Of a stretch of 64,000 nucleotides of DNA, positions 42,799 to 51,600 are shown piece by piece (the first letter of the stretch is position 1; each line of letters opens with the position of its first letter). The stretch lies in assembly GCF_001618385.1 (NCBI RefSeq), contig NZ_BDCR01000001.1, positions 930,001 through 994,000 on the forward strand, written 5' to 3'. The stretch comes from Paludibacter jiangxiensis (lineage in GTDB: Bacteria; Bacteroidota; Bacteroidia; Bacteroidales; Paludibacteraceae). Both the position numbers and the translations under genes were made by a program. Under the pieces are notes generated by a model. It saw only the letters and a program-made list of their open reading frames with translations. It searched no databases and had not been told where the DNA came from.

Positions 42799-43410
42799 TT
42801 AAAGCTCCACTTTTCCTTTTCCCTGACGGACAATTTCTGGTTCTTCGCCTGTACAGTCGATAACGGTAGAAGGCTTGATGTTTCCGAAGCCGCCGTCGAT
42901 AACCATATCCACTTCATAAATGTATTTTTCGCACATCAGTTCGGGATCGGTAAGATATTCGAGCACATCATCGTCGTCATCACGAAGCGAGGCCGAAAGG
43001 ATCGGGTTGCCCAAAGCCTTTACCAGTTCTATTGTGATATTGTTGTCCGGTACACGGATGCCGACTTCCGACCGTTCTTTGAACAGCTTCGGCAGTTTGT
43101 TGCTGCGGTTCAGAATAAAAGTGAACGGGCCGGGCAGCAAACGTTTCATCAGTTTGAAGGTATTGTTGTCGACCTTGGCAAATTCGCTGAGGTGGCTCAG
43201 ATCGGAGCAAACAATCGATAGGTGCGCTTTTGCCGGATCGATACCACGAAATTTGCAGATTTTTTCTACCGCCCGGGCCTGGAAAATATCGCATCCGAAG
43301 GCATACACGGTATCGGTAGGGTAGATAATAACGCCGCCATTTCTCAAGACCTCCACGGCTTGTTCCACGGCTTTTGGGTTGGGATTTTCAGGGTAGATTT
43401 TCAGTAGCAT
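42799..43410 (-). CDS. L-threonylcarbamoyladenylate synthase (Sua5/YrdC/YciO family)
   Basis: 203-residue enzyme that makes threonylcarbamoyl-AMP from Thr, bicarbonate and ATP for the t6A37 modification of ANN-reading tRNAs. The N-terminal GGVIIYPTDTVYAFGCD, the KFRGIDPAKAHLSIVC segment, LLPGPFTFILNR and VGIRVPDN identify the YrdC domain. It lacks the extra Sua5 C-terminal domain, so it is the short YrdC/YciO form. The start and end lie against low-complexity heptamer repeats on both sides. Confidence 0.88.
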   Translation of the reverse strand: MLLKIYPENPNPKAVEQAVEVLRNGGVIIYPTDTVYAFGCDIFQARAVEKICKFRGIDPAKAHLSIVCSDLSHLSEFAKVDNNTFKLMKRLLPGPFTFILNRSNKLPKLFKERSEVGIRVPDNNITIELVKALGNPILSASLRDDDDDVLEYLTDPELMCEKYIYEVDMVIDGGFGNIKPSTVIDCTGEEPEIVRQGKGKVEL

Positions 43411-43496
43411 AAGGTTATATACAGGTTATTCATTGGCGATTATAGAGTCAGTAGCCAAGATAATAGAATCAAGACAACTGCTAAACTGGAAACAGC

Positions 43497-43531
43497 TTTG
43501 ATCTTGATTCTTGGTTCTTTAATCTTTTGTC
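43497..43531. repeat. Heptamer simple repeat x5 at the glycosyltransferase stop
   Basis: TTTGATC, TTGATTC, TTGGTTC, TTTAATC and TTTTGTC. The array runs through the glycosyltransferase stop codon (43519-43521), so the last residues of that protein are encoded by the repeat. Confidence 0.55.
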
Positions 43532-44670
43532 TCGAGTTGTTTGTACAGTACTTCAAATTGTTCGGTCATGGCTTCCCAGGTAAAACGCTTGCGTTCTTCG
43601 GCAATCGTTTCTGCAAAGTGCGGAGCTCCCCCGATGGTATAGAACTTCTCGATTGCTGCGGCAATGCTTTCGGGTGAAGATTCGGCAACAAAACCAGAAC
43701 GCCCGTCGGAAACGATTTCGGCCAGTCCGCCCACGTTGGTAACAATCATCGGGACCGAGAACTGGTAGGCAATCTGCGTTACACCGCTTTGGGTGGCATC
43801 TTTATACGGTTGTACCACCACATCAACAGCCGAGAAGTAATATTTTACTTCGTCGTCGCGGATAAAGGAATCGTGTACCAGAATATCATCCTGAAGTCCA
43901 AGTGATTCAATTTGAGTGGTATATTTTTCTTTGTTATTGTAGTATTCGCCGGCAACAATCACTTTCTTTCCTTTTGTCAGCCCTTTATCTTTCAATAGTT
44001 TCCATGCGTCAATCAACAAGTCGAGTCCCTTGTAGTCGCGGATAATACCGAAGAAAAGCAGGTATTGTGTATCTTCCGATAAATTGAGATGAGCAATGGC
44101 TTCTTTGCGCTCTATGCGTTCCCCGAAGTTGGCAAATACCGGGTGCGGAGAGAAAAGTGCCGGTTTGGAGGTTGTGAATTTATCGAGATCCTGTTTCACC
44201 TGCTGCGACATGTAGACAAACCCGTCGACGGAACGGACAAAATAGTGTGTCAGCCACGAATCGAAAAAGTGAGCTTCGTGAGGCACCACGTTGTCGAGTT
44301 GCGAAAAGATGCGGGTATGTTTGTTGCTTTTTGCAAGGTAACAGATAGTTCCGAGGCAGGGGGCCAGAAAAGGAGTCCAGTATTTCACCAGTACCATATC
44401 GGGACGCTCTTTACGAATGCGCAGACCCATACGTATCCAGTTGAACGGGTTGACCGAATTTACACACCGTTCGATGTCGATGCCTTCGGGTGCTGCCGAT
44501 TCGGAGTATTGTGTTTTGCCGGGGAATAGAAAATTAGGATACTGTACAGTAAAAGTTTTTATGTTCAGTTGTTTCCCTTTTTTTAGGAATGTACGAGCCA
44601 GCATTTCGTTGAACGAAGCTATTCCTCCACGGTAGGGATAAGCTGTTCCAAGTATGGTGATTTTATTCAT
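43519..44670 (-). CDS. Group 1 (GT4-type) glycosyltransferase
   Basis: 383-residue cytosolic or membrane-associated transferase. I start at the ATG at 44670 (MNKITILGTAYPYRGGIASFNE), which contains the family's N-terminal GGI loop. Other features: FFGIIRDYKGLDLLIDAWKLL (GT4 hinge), VIVAGEYYNNKEKYTTQI, the donor-sugar site VVQPYKDATQSGVTQIAY and ESSPESIAAAIEKF. It probably adds a sugar to a lipid-linked or surface polysaccharide; no polysaccharide cluster surrounds it. Confidence 0.86.
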   Translation of the reverse strand: MNKITILGTAYPYRGGIASFNEMLARTFLKKGKQLNIKTFTVQYPNFLFPGKTQYSESAAPEGIDIERCVNSVNPFNWIRMGLRIRKERPDMVLVKYWTPFLAPCLGTICYLAKSNKHTRIFSQLDNVVPHEAHFFDSWLTHYFVRSVDGFVYMSQQVKQDLDKFTTSKPALFSPHPVFANFGERIERKEAIAHLNLSEDTQYLLFFGIIRDYKGLDLLIDAWKLLKDKGLTKGKKVIVAGEYYNNKEKYTTQIESLGLQDDILVHDSFIRDDEVKYYFSAVDVVVQPYKDATQSGVTQIAYQFSVPMIVTNVGGLAEIVSDGRSGFVAESSPESIAAAIEKFYTIGGAPHFAETIAEERKRFTWEAMTEQFEVLYKQLETKD

Positions 44671-44787
44671 AGAGTCTTTGGTTTGTATTCTCAAGTATAG
44701 TCTTCAAAAAGTGGGAATGAGTTGGGTTAACCACAAAGGACACAAAGCTCTTTGTGTTTAGTACATAAAGCACAAAAATACAAACAT

Positions 44788-45489
44788 TTATTCGAAAAAC
44801 CGCATGATGGCTTCAATAACGGGAACCATCACGGCAGTGACTACTCCCATCAATCCGATGGCCAGTCCGCTGATGGCGCCTTCCACAGCACCAAGCTCCA
44901 TGGCGCGGGCGGTTCCTACGGCATGTGCGGCCGAACCAAGTGCCAGTCCGCGTGCCAGTTTACTTTCAATGCCCAGTTTTTTAAGAATAAACGGACCAAT
45001 CACAGCCCCGAAAATGCCAACAAGAATTACAACAATGGCTGTCAGTGCGGGAATGCCGCCCGAATGCGCACAAACGGTAACCGCAATCGGGGTCGTTATT
45101 GATTTCGGTTCGAGAGAGGCAACAATGCGAGGGTCTGCACCTAAAGCTTTGGCAATGAGTATGACGCTTACGATCCCTACCACGCTTCCTATCAGAATGG
45201 CCGTCACCATGGCGGTGATGTTACCTTTCATGTGAGTCATTTGTTCGTAAAGCAGATAGCCTAACGCAACTACTGAAAGACCAAGCATAAAGTCAATGAT
45301 TTTGGTTGCTTCGGCATACTCCTGATAAGGAATATCTGCGGTTTTGATTCCGGCAATGATAACCAGTAAGGAAGTAATCAGCGGATGCAGCAGCATTATC
45401 TTTGTTTTGCGGTATCCCCACAATGCAACCACATAGACACCAATGGTAAATGTCAGCAAAAATAGTTGGGAATGAATGAGGTTATGCAT
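44788..45489 (-). CDS. lrgB: LrgB-family membrane protein
   Basis: 233-residue integral membrane protein, the CidB/LrgB partner. Six or so hydrophobic helices; the family blocks EPKSITTPIAVTVCAHSGGIPALTA, IFGAVIGPFILKKLGI and GSAAHAVGTARAMELGAVEGAISGLAIGLMGVVTA are present. With LrgA it forms a holin/antiholin-like or small-metabolite export system; in some organisms the pair transports glycolate or pyruvate. It overlaps lrgA by 8 bases, so the two are translationally coupled. Confidence 0.93.
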   Translation of the reverse strand: MHNLIHSQLFLLTFTIGVYVVALWGYRKTKIMLLHPLITSLLVIIAGIKTADIPYQEYAEATKIIDFMLGLSVVALGYLLYEQMTHMKGNITAMVTAILIGSVVGIVSVILIAKALGADPRIVASLEPKSITTPIAVTVCAHSGGIPALTAIVVILVGIFGAVIGPFILKKLGIESKLARGLALGSAAHAVGTARAMELGAVEGAISGLAIGLMGVVTAVMVPVIEAIMRFFE

Positions 45490-45823
45490 CTTTCTTTCCC
45501 TCCATCTTTTGAGCGATCAGTGCCACAACGACAAGCACCAGCACAGTGCTGACGGCCGACGCAATGGTAATTGCAGTTAAGAATTTGCCAATCAGGGCAT
45601 AAGATGCTATCAGGCCAACCCCAAGTGGAATGAAAAACAGCATCATGTTGTCCAGAAAAAAAGTGGCTGACTTGCGCACTTGCTCCGGCTTTATAATCTT
45701 AAAAACCAGCGAAAGGAAAAGCAGCAACATACCCATGATGCTTCCCGGGATAAAATTACCGATGAGATAGGCAACCAATGTCCCCAGAAAATAGTAGAAC
45801 AAAAGAATGAAAATCCCTGCCAT
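45482..45823 (-). CDS. lrgA: LrgA/CidA-family membrane protein
   Basis: 113-residue protein with four membrane helices: FILLFYYFLGTLVAYLIGNF, FIPGSIMGMLLLFLSLVF with the PGS(I)xGM(x)LLF signature, ATFFLDNMMLFFIPLGVGLI and a C-terminal helix. I use the ATG at 45823, because the further upstream part is basic and not membrane-like. It overlaps lrgB by 8 bases. A TATCTTTG box at 45919-45912 may be its promoter. Confidence 0.9.
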   Translation of the reverse strand: MAGIFILLFYYFLGTLVAYLIGNFIPGSIMGMLLLFLSLVFKIIKPEQVRKSATFFLDNMMLFFIPLGVGLIASYALIGKFLTAITIASAVSTVLVLVVVALIAQKMEGKKDA

Positions 45824-45911
45824 AAGTCTAAAATTAAAAGGATAAATAAGAGAAATTTTATGGTAGAAATTAAGGCGGATAATACAAAACAACTTGTTTG
45901 TTTTGCGGTTG

Positions 45912-45919
45912 CAAAGATA
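45912..45919 (-). promoter_or_regulatory. -7-like box of lrgAB
   Basis: TATCTTTG on the minus strand, about 88 bases before the lrgA ATG; no clear -33 box. Confidence 0.4.
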
Positions 45920-46033
45920 CATACAATCTGCCGAAAAGCGTTTCTCTGATTTCGGAGTTGACGTAATATTTTGTTACTTTGCAGAATAAATCAGAATACA
46001 AAGTTTACTCAGATCCCTTAAAGAGCAAACAAT

Positions 46034-47119
46034 ATGATAAAGTACAAACGTATAGCGGTAAAAGTAGGCAGTAACGTGTTGACTCGTCCCGATGGGCGGT
46101 TGGATGTTACGCGGGTTTCTGCCATTGTCGATCAGATTTCTGTATTGCATAAAGCCGGTGCAGAGATAATTTTGATATCTTCCGGTGCTGTGGCTTCGGG
46201 GCGAAGTGAGATTAAGCCGCACAAAAAACTGGATGCCGTTTCGGCACGACAGCTGTTTTCTGCAGTAGGACAGGCCAAACTGATCAACCGTTATTATGAA
46301 CTTTTCCGCGAACAGGGCATTGCCTGCGGGCAGATTCTTACCACAAAGGAGAATTTCGGAAGCAGGTCGCTGTACCTTAACCAGAAAAACTGCATCAGCG
46401 TGATGCTCGAAAACAAGGTGATTCCTATTGTAAATGAAAACGATACAACCTCTATCACCGAACTGATGTTTACCGATAATGACGAATTATCGGGATTGAT
46501 GGCAACCATGATGGATGTGGATGCGTTGATTATACTCAGCAATGTAGACGGTATTTACAACGGCAATCCATCCGATCCGGCCTCTCATGTTATCCGGCAA
46601 ATACTTCCCGGCCAGCAGGATATGGACGATTACATCTCCGACCAAAAATCGACGCTCGGGCGGGGCGGAATGCATACCAAATGTGCCATTGCTCAAAAGG
46701 TAGCCGCCGAAGGTATTGCGGTAATGATTGCCAACGGAAAGAAAGAGAATATTCTGCTCGACTTGCTTAAGAAGTCGGAGACTACTATATGTACTTTGTT
46801 TGTACCCAGTGAAAAAGAGATTTCGAGTGTGAAGAAGTGGATTGCACACAGCGAAGACTTCGCCAAAGGTGTTGTTTACGTCAATGCCGGAGCAGAAGAG
46901 GCATTGCTTGATGAATCGAAAGCCAGCAGCCTTTTGCCTGTAGGAATTTCCCGCATAGAAGGTGAATTTGAAGAAGGCGACATTGTCAAGATCATTGGTG
47001 AAAGCGGTCGCACAATTGGGGTAGGGAAGGTTCAATACGACTCTGCTTCAGCGCGAAAGCTCGTCGGTAAAAAGGGGCATAAGCCTTTTATCCATTACGA
47101 TTACATGAGTTTAGACTAA
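46034..47119 (+). CDS. proB: Glutamate 5-kinase
   Basis: First step of proline synthesis, ATP-dependent phosphorylation of glutamate. 361 residues: an amino-acid kinase domain (1-260: KRIAVKVGSNVLTRPDG, LISSGAVASGR, VNENDTTSITELMFTDNDELSG, LSNVDGIYNGNP, GRGGMHTKC) followed by a C-terminal PUA domain (about 275-361: KGVVYVNAGAEEAL, GISRIEGEFEEGDIVKI), the normal long form. No proA is next to it. It ends at a terminator shared with the convergent thioredoxin-like gene. Confidence 0.96.
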   Translation: MIKYKRIAVKVGSNVLTRPDGRLDVTRVSAIVDQISVLHKAGAEIILISSGAVASGRSEIKPHKKLDAVSARQLFSAVGQAKLINRYYELFREQGIACGQILTTKENFGSRSLYLNQKNCISVMLENKVIPIVNENDTTSITELMFTDNDELSGLMATMMDVDALIILSNVDGIYNGNPSDPASHVIRQILPGQQDMDDYISDQKSTLGRGGMHTKCAIAQKVAAEGIAVMIANGKKENILLDLLKKSETTICTLFVPSEKEISSVKKWIAHSEDFAKGVVYVNAGAEEALLDESKASSLLPVGISRIEGEFEEGDIVKIIGESGRTIGVGKVQYDSASARKLVGKKGHKPFIHYDYMSLD

Positions 47120-47125
47120 CATGAT

Positions 47126-47153
47126 AAAGGCTCCCGATCAGGAGCCTTTTTTT
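47126..47153. terminator. Terminator between proB and the thioredoxin-like gene
   Basis: AAAGGCTCC-cgatca-GGAGCC and seven T on the proB side. The stem is symmetric and may also slow transcription from the opposite strand. Confidence 0.85.
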
Positions 47154-47156
47154 GTA

Positions 47157-48587
47157 TTATTGAGCAATTGCTTTTTCCATATCATCGGCGTTATTCGGCA
47201 ACGCCACTATTTTGTTTGTTTTGGCATCGACCAGTACCATGGTCGGCGTTGACAATACGAAATAGGCACTAGCCTCGGGACTTCTTACGCCCTGTTCGGC
47301 TCTTTTGTGCTTAAATGCCGGATACTTCAAGACCGCTTTTTCCCATAAAGGAATCTCGGTTGGCGTTTCGTCTAAGCTGATAGCAAACACATCGATCAAT
47401 TCCCGGTGTGCCGGCATATCGTACCAGGGATACAGTTTTTCCAAAACCTCTCTGCAGTGCTGGCAGTCGGCCGACCAAAACAAAACCAGCTTGTATTTTG
47501 CTTCCGTCTTAAAGTCATGGAACTGAATCGTTTTTCCGGAACTCAACTTCCATGCAAAATCGGGAGCAACGGCTCCTGCCACCAGAGTCTCTATTCCTTT
47601 TATTCTGGATTCGATGGCTTGTCGTTTACTGGTCATGCACAAGGGATCATTCATATAAGGTTCCAGCATTTTAAGTCCTTTTGTAATATTGAACGCCTCA
47701 TATCCCTGATAAAAGTAATCAACCATCCAGCCATAAACGATCGGGTCTCCCAGTTTGGCCTTCTCGATAGCACGGTTTCCGGCCAGAGTGAATAACGAAT
47801 CCCGCAAAGCTACTGTTGTAGACATCGAACCGTAAAGATTGACATATTTGCTCATCCAGTCTTTGAGTTCCGCTGTGCGGATCATCAACGGATCTTTGAA
47901 ATTGGCATCGTCGAAATAGTGTGATATGAGGCTGTTGAGCCGTTCCTGCTCGTTGCCATGCCAGTCGATACTCTGTAATTTTTGAAACTGAAATGTTTTG
48001 GAAATAAACAAATCTTTATACTGATTCGTTTCTCTGTCGATCCATTGATTATATTCAGTTCGCCGCTTCTCAAATTCTTTGACTCCCATGGTAAAAAACG
48101 ATGATTGGGGCTGGTCGTAACTTAGGAGAAAATTCTGAAGTAAACCAATCTGTTCGCGTTTTTTCATGTTCTCTTTCATGAATACCTCGTACATGGCATT
48201 TTCCTTTTCTCCCGGTTGGAAGTAGGTACTATCCTTTTTTTGTAAGGCTCTGGGGTTAACCCATAGTTCCAGATTTTGATTGCTGACAAATATTAGCTTT
48301 TCGGAAGGATATGGGGTACTGGTTTCCTTTTCCTGATAATCGAAGCGAAGAACAAATTGGCTGGGCACCATGTCTTTGGTAAATTCCAGCGTCGTGCTTT
48401 CTCCATTTTTGATAGCCGGGCTCTCGATAACCGGCTTCAAAGCCTTAGGGCCCGCCATGGCAATAACACTCACCTTACTGGAATATACCCCTCCAAGATG
48501 AATTTTTAATTTTAGAGTTTGAGCGTCTATGTTAGAAATGGACAATACAGATCCAAACAGAATGAAAAGAAAAAGTTTACTGTTCAT
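47157..48587 (-). CDS. Exported thioredoxin-like (TlpA-family) protein
   Basis: 476-residue exported protein. The signal LFLFILFGSVLSISNIDAQ is followed by a beta-rich N-terminal domain (about 22-110), a long helical middle (110-330) and a C-terminal thioredoxin domain (about 335-476) with FWSADCQHC as the redox site and STPTMVLVDA (cis-Pro). I start at the ATG at 48587 because the upstream frame is not signal-like and crosses a hairpin. The CxxC is CQHC rather than CGPC, which usually changes the redox potential. It lies downstream of the giant FISUMP gene on the same strand, separated by a perfect inverted repeat, and could help fold the Cys-containing modules of that protein. Confidence 0.85.
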   Translation of the reverse strand: MNSKLFLFILFGSVLSISNIDAQTLKLKIHLGGVYSSKVSVIAMAGPKALKPVIESPAIKNGESTTLEFTKDMVPSQFVLRFDYQEKETSTPYPSEKLIFVSNQNLELWVNPRALQKKDSTYFQPGEKENAMYEVFMKENMKKREQIGLLQNFLLSYDQPQSSFFTMGVKEFEKRRTEYNQWIDRETNQYKDLFISKTFQFQKLQSIDWHGNEQERLNSLISHYFDDANFKDPLMIRTAELKDWMSKYVNLYGSMSTTVALRDSLFTLAGNRAIEKAKLGDPIVYGWMVDYFYQGYEAFNITKGLKMLEPYMNDPLCMTSKRQAIESRIKGIETLVAGAVAPDFAWKLSSGKTIQFHDFKTEAKYKLVLFWSADCQHCREVLEKLYPWYDMPAHRELIDVFAISLDETPTEIPLWEKAVLKYPAFKHKRAEQGVRSPEASAYFVLSTPTMVLVDAKTNKIVALPNNADDMEKAIAQ

Positions 48588-48626
48588 GCAAAATTTATTT
48601 TGGGCGCAGATAAAATAAATGGATTT

Positions 48627-48675
48627 ATCTACAAAGAAAAACGTGTGCAAAAATAAAACGTTTTTCTTTGTAGAT
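48627..48675. repeat. Perfect 18-bp inverted repeat (possible terminator)
   Basis: ATCTACAAAGAAAAACGT (48627-48644) and ACGTTTTTCTTTGTAGAT (48658-48675) are exact reverse complements around a 13-base spacer, with partial outward extension (ATGGAT/CCAT). It is 25 bases after the giant gene's stop. There is no classic T run, so it could be a terminator, a processing site or a binding site. Confidence 0.6.
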
Positions 48676-48699
48676 ATCCATGGATAGTGATAATAATTG

Positions 48700-51600
48700 T
48701 TACGGGCGAATACAGCGTAAAGATGCACCAATTGACTTACCGCTATACGTAACGTAACTTGCTCCGGAATACAGATACATCATATATCCGTTATCAGTTC
48801 CATATTGTGCGCTAGACCAGTACCAGCCATAAGCTCCTTTATTGGTCATTGAACCACCACTCAGGTATCCGGCCAGATGTAATTTTAGCACCGAGTTGAA
48901 TGCTTCTGCCGGGCTGGTCCAGTTTTGAGGAGGAGCATCGGCATTAAGCCATTCGTTATAGGTAGGAATCCGCCAACTTCCACCAAGCAATAAACTACAG
49001 GGATCGTTTGCAGGGCCCCAGTTCGCCGATTCTGATATACTTCCGTTCCATGCACTTGCCGGAGTTCTTGTAGATCCGTCATGTTTGTATCCTTGCGAGC
49101 GGTTGAATTGCCAATACCAACCAGCGGATGCTTCCGTTACGTCGCCAGCGGATGATGCCTGTTGATCAGCTCCCAGATTCTGTGTCAGCCAGCAAGCAGG
49201 ACTTCCCGAAATGCTCGAGCTGATGGAATGGTATGTCACAGTTTTACTTACCGGGGCTCCGTTAACTCCTGCCGTATGCGTTACAGAGAATGACTGCGGA
49301 CACATTTTGAAACTGGTTACGGTTGGACTATATGTTGTTCCTTTGCTGTTGGTTGCATAAGCACGAACATAGTAGGTAGGACCTTCACTTAAGCCGGAGA
49401 TGGTTGTTGTAAATATGCCGGTACCACTACCATTAGCAATCTTATTGTCAGAAGTAGTAGGAGTACCAGTCGTGTTCCAACAAATACCTCGTTCTGATAC
49501 ATTAGCACCTCCATCCAAAGCTACAGTTGCAGTTCCGTCAGCCGTAGTAGCCGTCATTCCCGCAGTTGGGAACGTGATGTTACTTACAGAAGGAGCCGAT
49601 ATGGTAACTGCATCGCGGAGACAGCGCAAAGGAGCAGCATATGCCTTGTCGAGATATGAAATGGAAGAACCCAGATAGATGTCATCTCCGTTACTTGTAT
49701 TGTATTGCGTACTAGCCCAGAAATAACTGTAGCTACCACGGTTTTGCAAAGCACCACTGTTATAAGCCAAAAGACCTGTATGATGAAGTTTGATCACAGA
49801 ATTCCAGCCATCGTTGGCACTTGTCCAGTATTGAGGTGGCGAAACAGCTGCAGTCCATTCCGTCTTGGTTGGTATACGCCAACCAAGGCCAAGCAATAGG
49901 TTACAGGGGTCATTGGCAGTACTCCATCCACTACTTTCCGAGATGCTTGATACCCATGGCGTCCATGCATTAGATGGCGTGAGGGTAGAACCGTCATGCT
50001 TGTACCCTTGCGAACGGTTAAACTGCCAGTACCAGCCGGCAGAAGCTTCCGAAGCATCGGTCAAAGCAGTAGCCTGATGGTCAGCACCCAGGTTTTGTGT
50101 TAGCCAGCAGGCAGCACTACCCGATATGGTTGTATTGATAGAGTGATAGGTAACGGTCTTGGTTACCGGAGCTCCATTCAGGCCGGCAGTATGAATCACA
50201 TCAAATGCCCTCGGGCATATTTTGAAACTGGTAACGACAGGGCTGTAGGCAACACCTGTGCTGTTTATAGCATAAGCACGCACATAATAAGTCGGACCTT
50301 CTGTTAAGCCGGTCATAGTTGCAGTGAATGAACCAACATCGCTTCCGGAGGTAATTTTATTGTCAGATGTTGTCGGAGTTCCGGTTGTGTTCCAGCAGAT
50401 ACCCCGTTCGCTCACAGTTGCTCCACCATCGATAGTGATGGTTGCCGTACAATCTGCCGTTGTTGGCTTTATTGTTGCATCTGGTATAGAAACATTGCTT
50501 ACCATTGGAATTGCAGTAGTTACTCCCTGACGTATACAACGCAGCGGAGCAGCAATCGATTTGCCACTATATGTAACCACACTTGAACCGGAATACAGAT
50601 ACATCATATATCCGTTATCCGTACCATATTGTGTGTTGGACCAGTACCAACCATAAGTTCCTTTGTTGGTAATTGAACCTCCACTCAGGTAACCTGTCAT
50701 GTGTAGTTTAAGTACCGAGTTGAAGGCATCTGCCGGGTTGGTCCAGTTTTGAGGAGGAGCATCGGCATTCAGCCATTCGTTGTATGTTGGTATACGCCAT
50801 CCTGTGCCCAGCAGCAGACTACAAGGATCGTTCGCGGGTGCCCAATTAGCGTTTTCGGATATGCTTGGCCACGTTTCCCATGCATTTTTCGGCAACCAGC
50901 TGGATGTACCGTTGGGAATATACCCTTGCGAACGGTTGAACTGCCAGTACCAACCGAGTGCGGCATCTGATCCGTCATTAGTGGCTGAAGCCTGTTGATC
51001 AGCACCAAGGTTCTGTGTCAGCCAGCAAGCCGGGCTACCTGATATACTGGAACTGATAGAATGGTAAGTCACAGTCTTGGTTACCGGAGCTCCGTTTGTC
51101 CCTGCATTATGAATCACAGTGAATGTTTGTGGGCATATCTTAAAGCTGGTCACGGTAGGACTGTATGTTGTGCCTTTACCGTTTGTAGCATACGCTCTGA
51201 CGTAATAAGTTTGAGATTCCGATAAAGCAGGCATTGTAAGGGTAAAGATTCCAAGGTCGGTACCTGAGTCTGTTATTACATTGTCCGAAAGCGTAGGCGC
51301 TATTGTTGATGAATTATTCCAGCAAAGTCCACGTGCTGTGATAGCAGAGCCTCCATCCGAAGCTACAGTTGCAGTTCCATCAGCCGAGTTGGCGGTCATT
51401 CCCGAAGTTGGGAAAGTGATGTTACTTACAGAAGGAGCCGATATGACCACAGCATCACGGATACACCGTAAAGGAGCAGCATATGCCTTGTCGAGATATG
51501 AAATGGAAGAACCCAGATATATATCATCTCCGTTACTTGTATTGTATTGTGTATTAGCCCAGAAATAACTGTAGCTACCACGGTTTTGCAAAGCACCACT

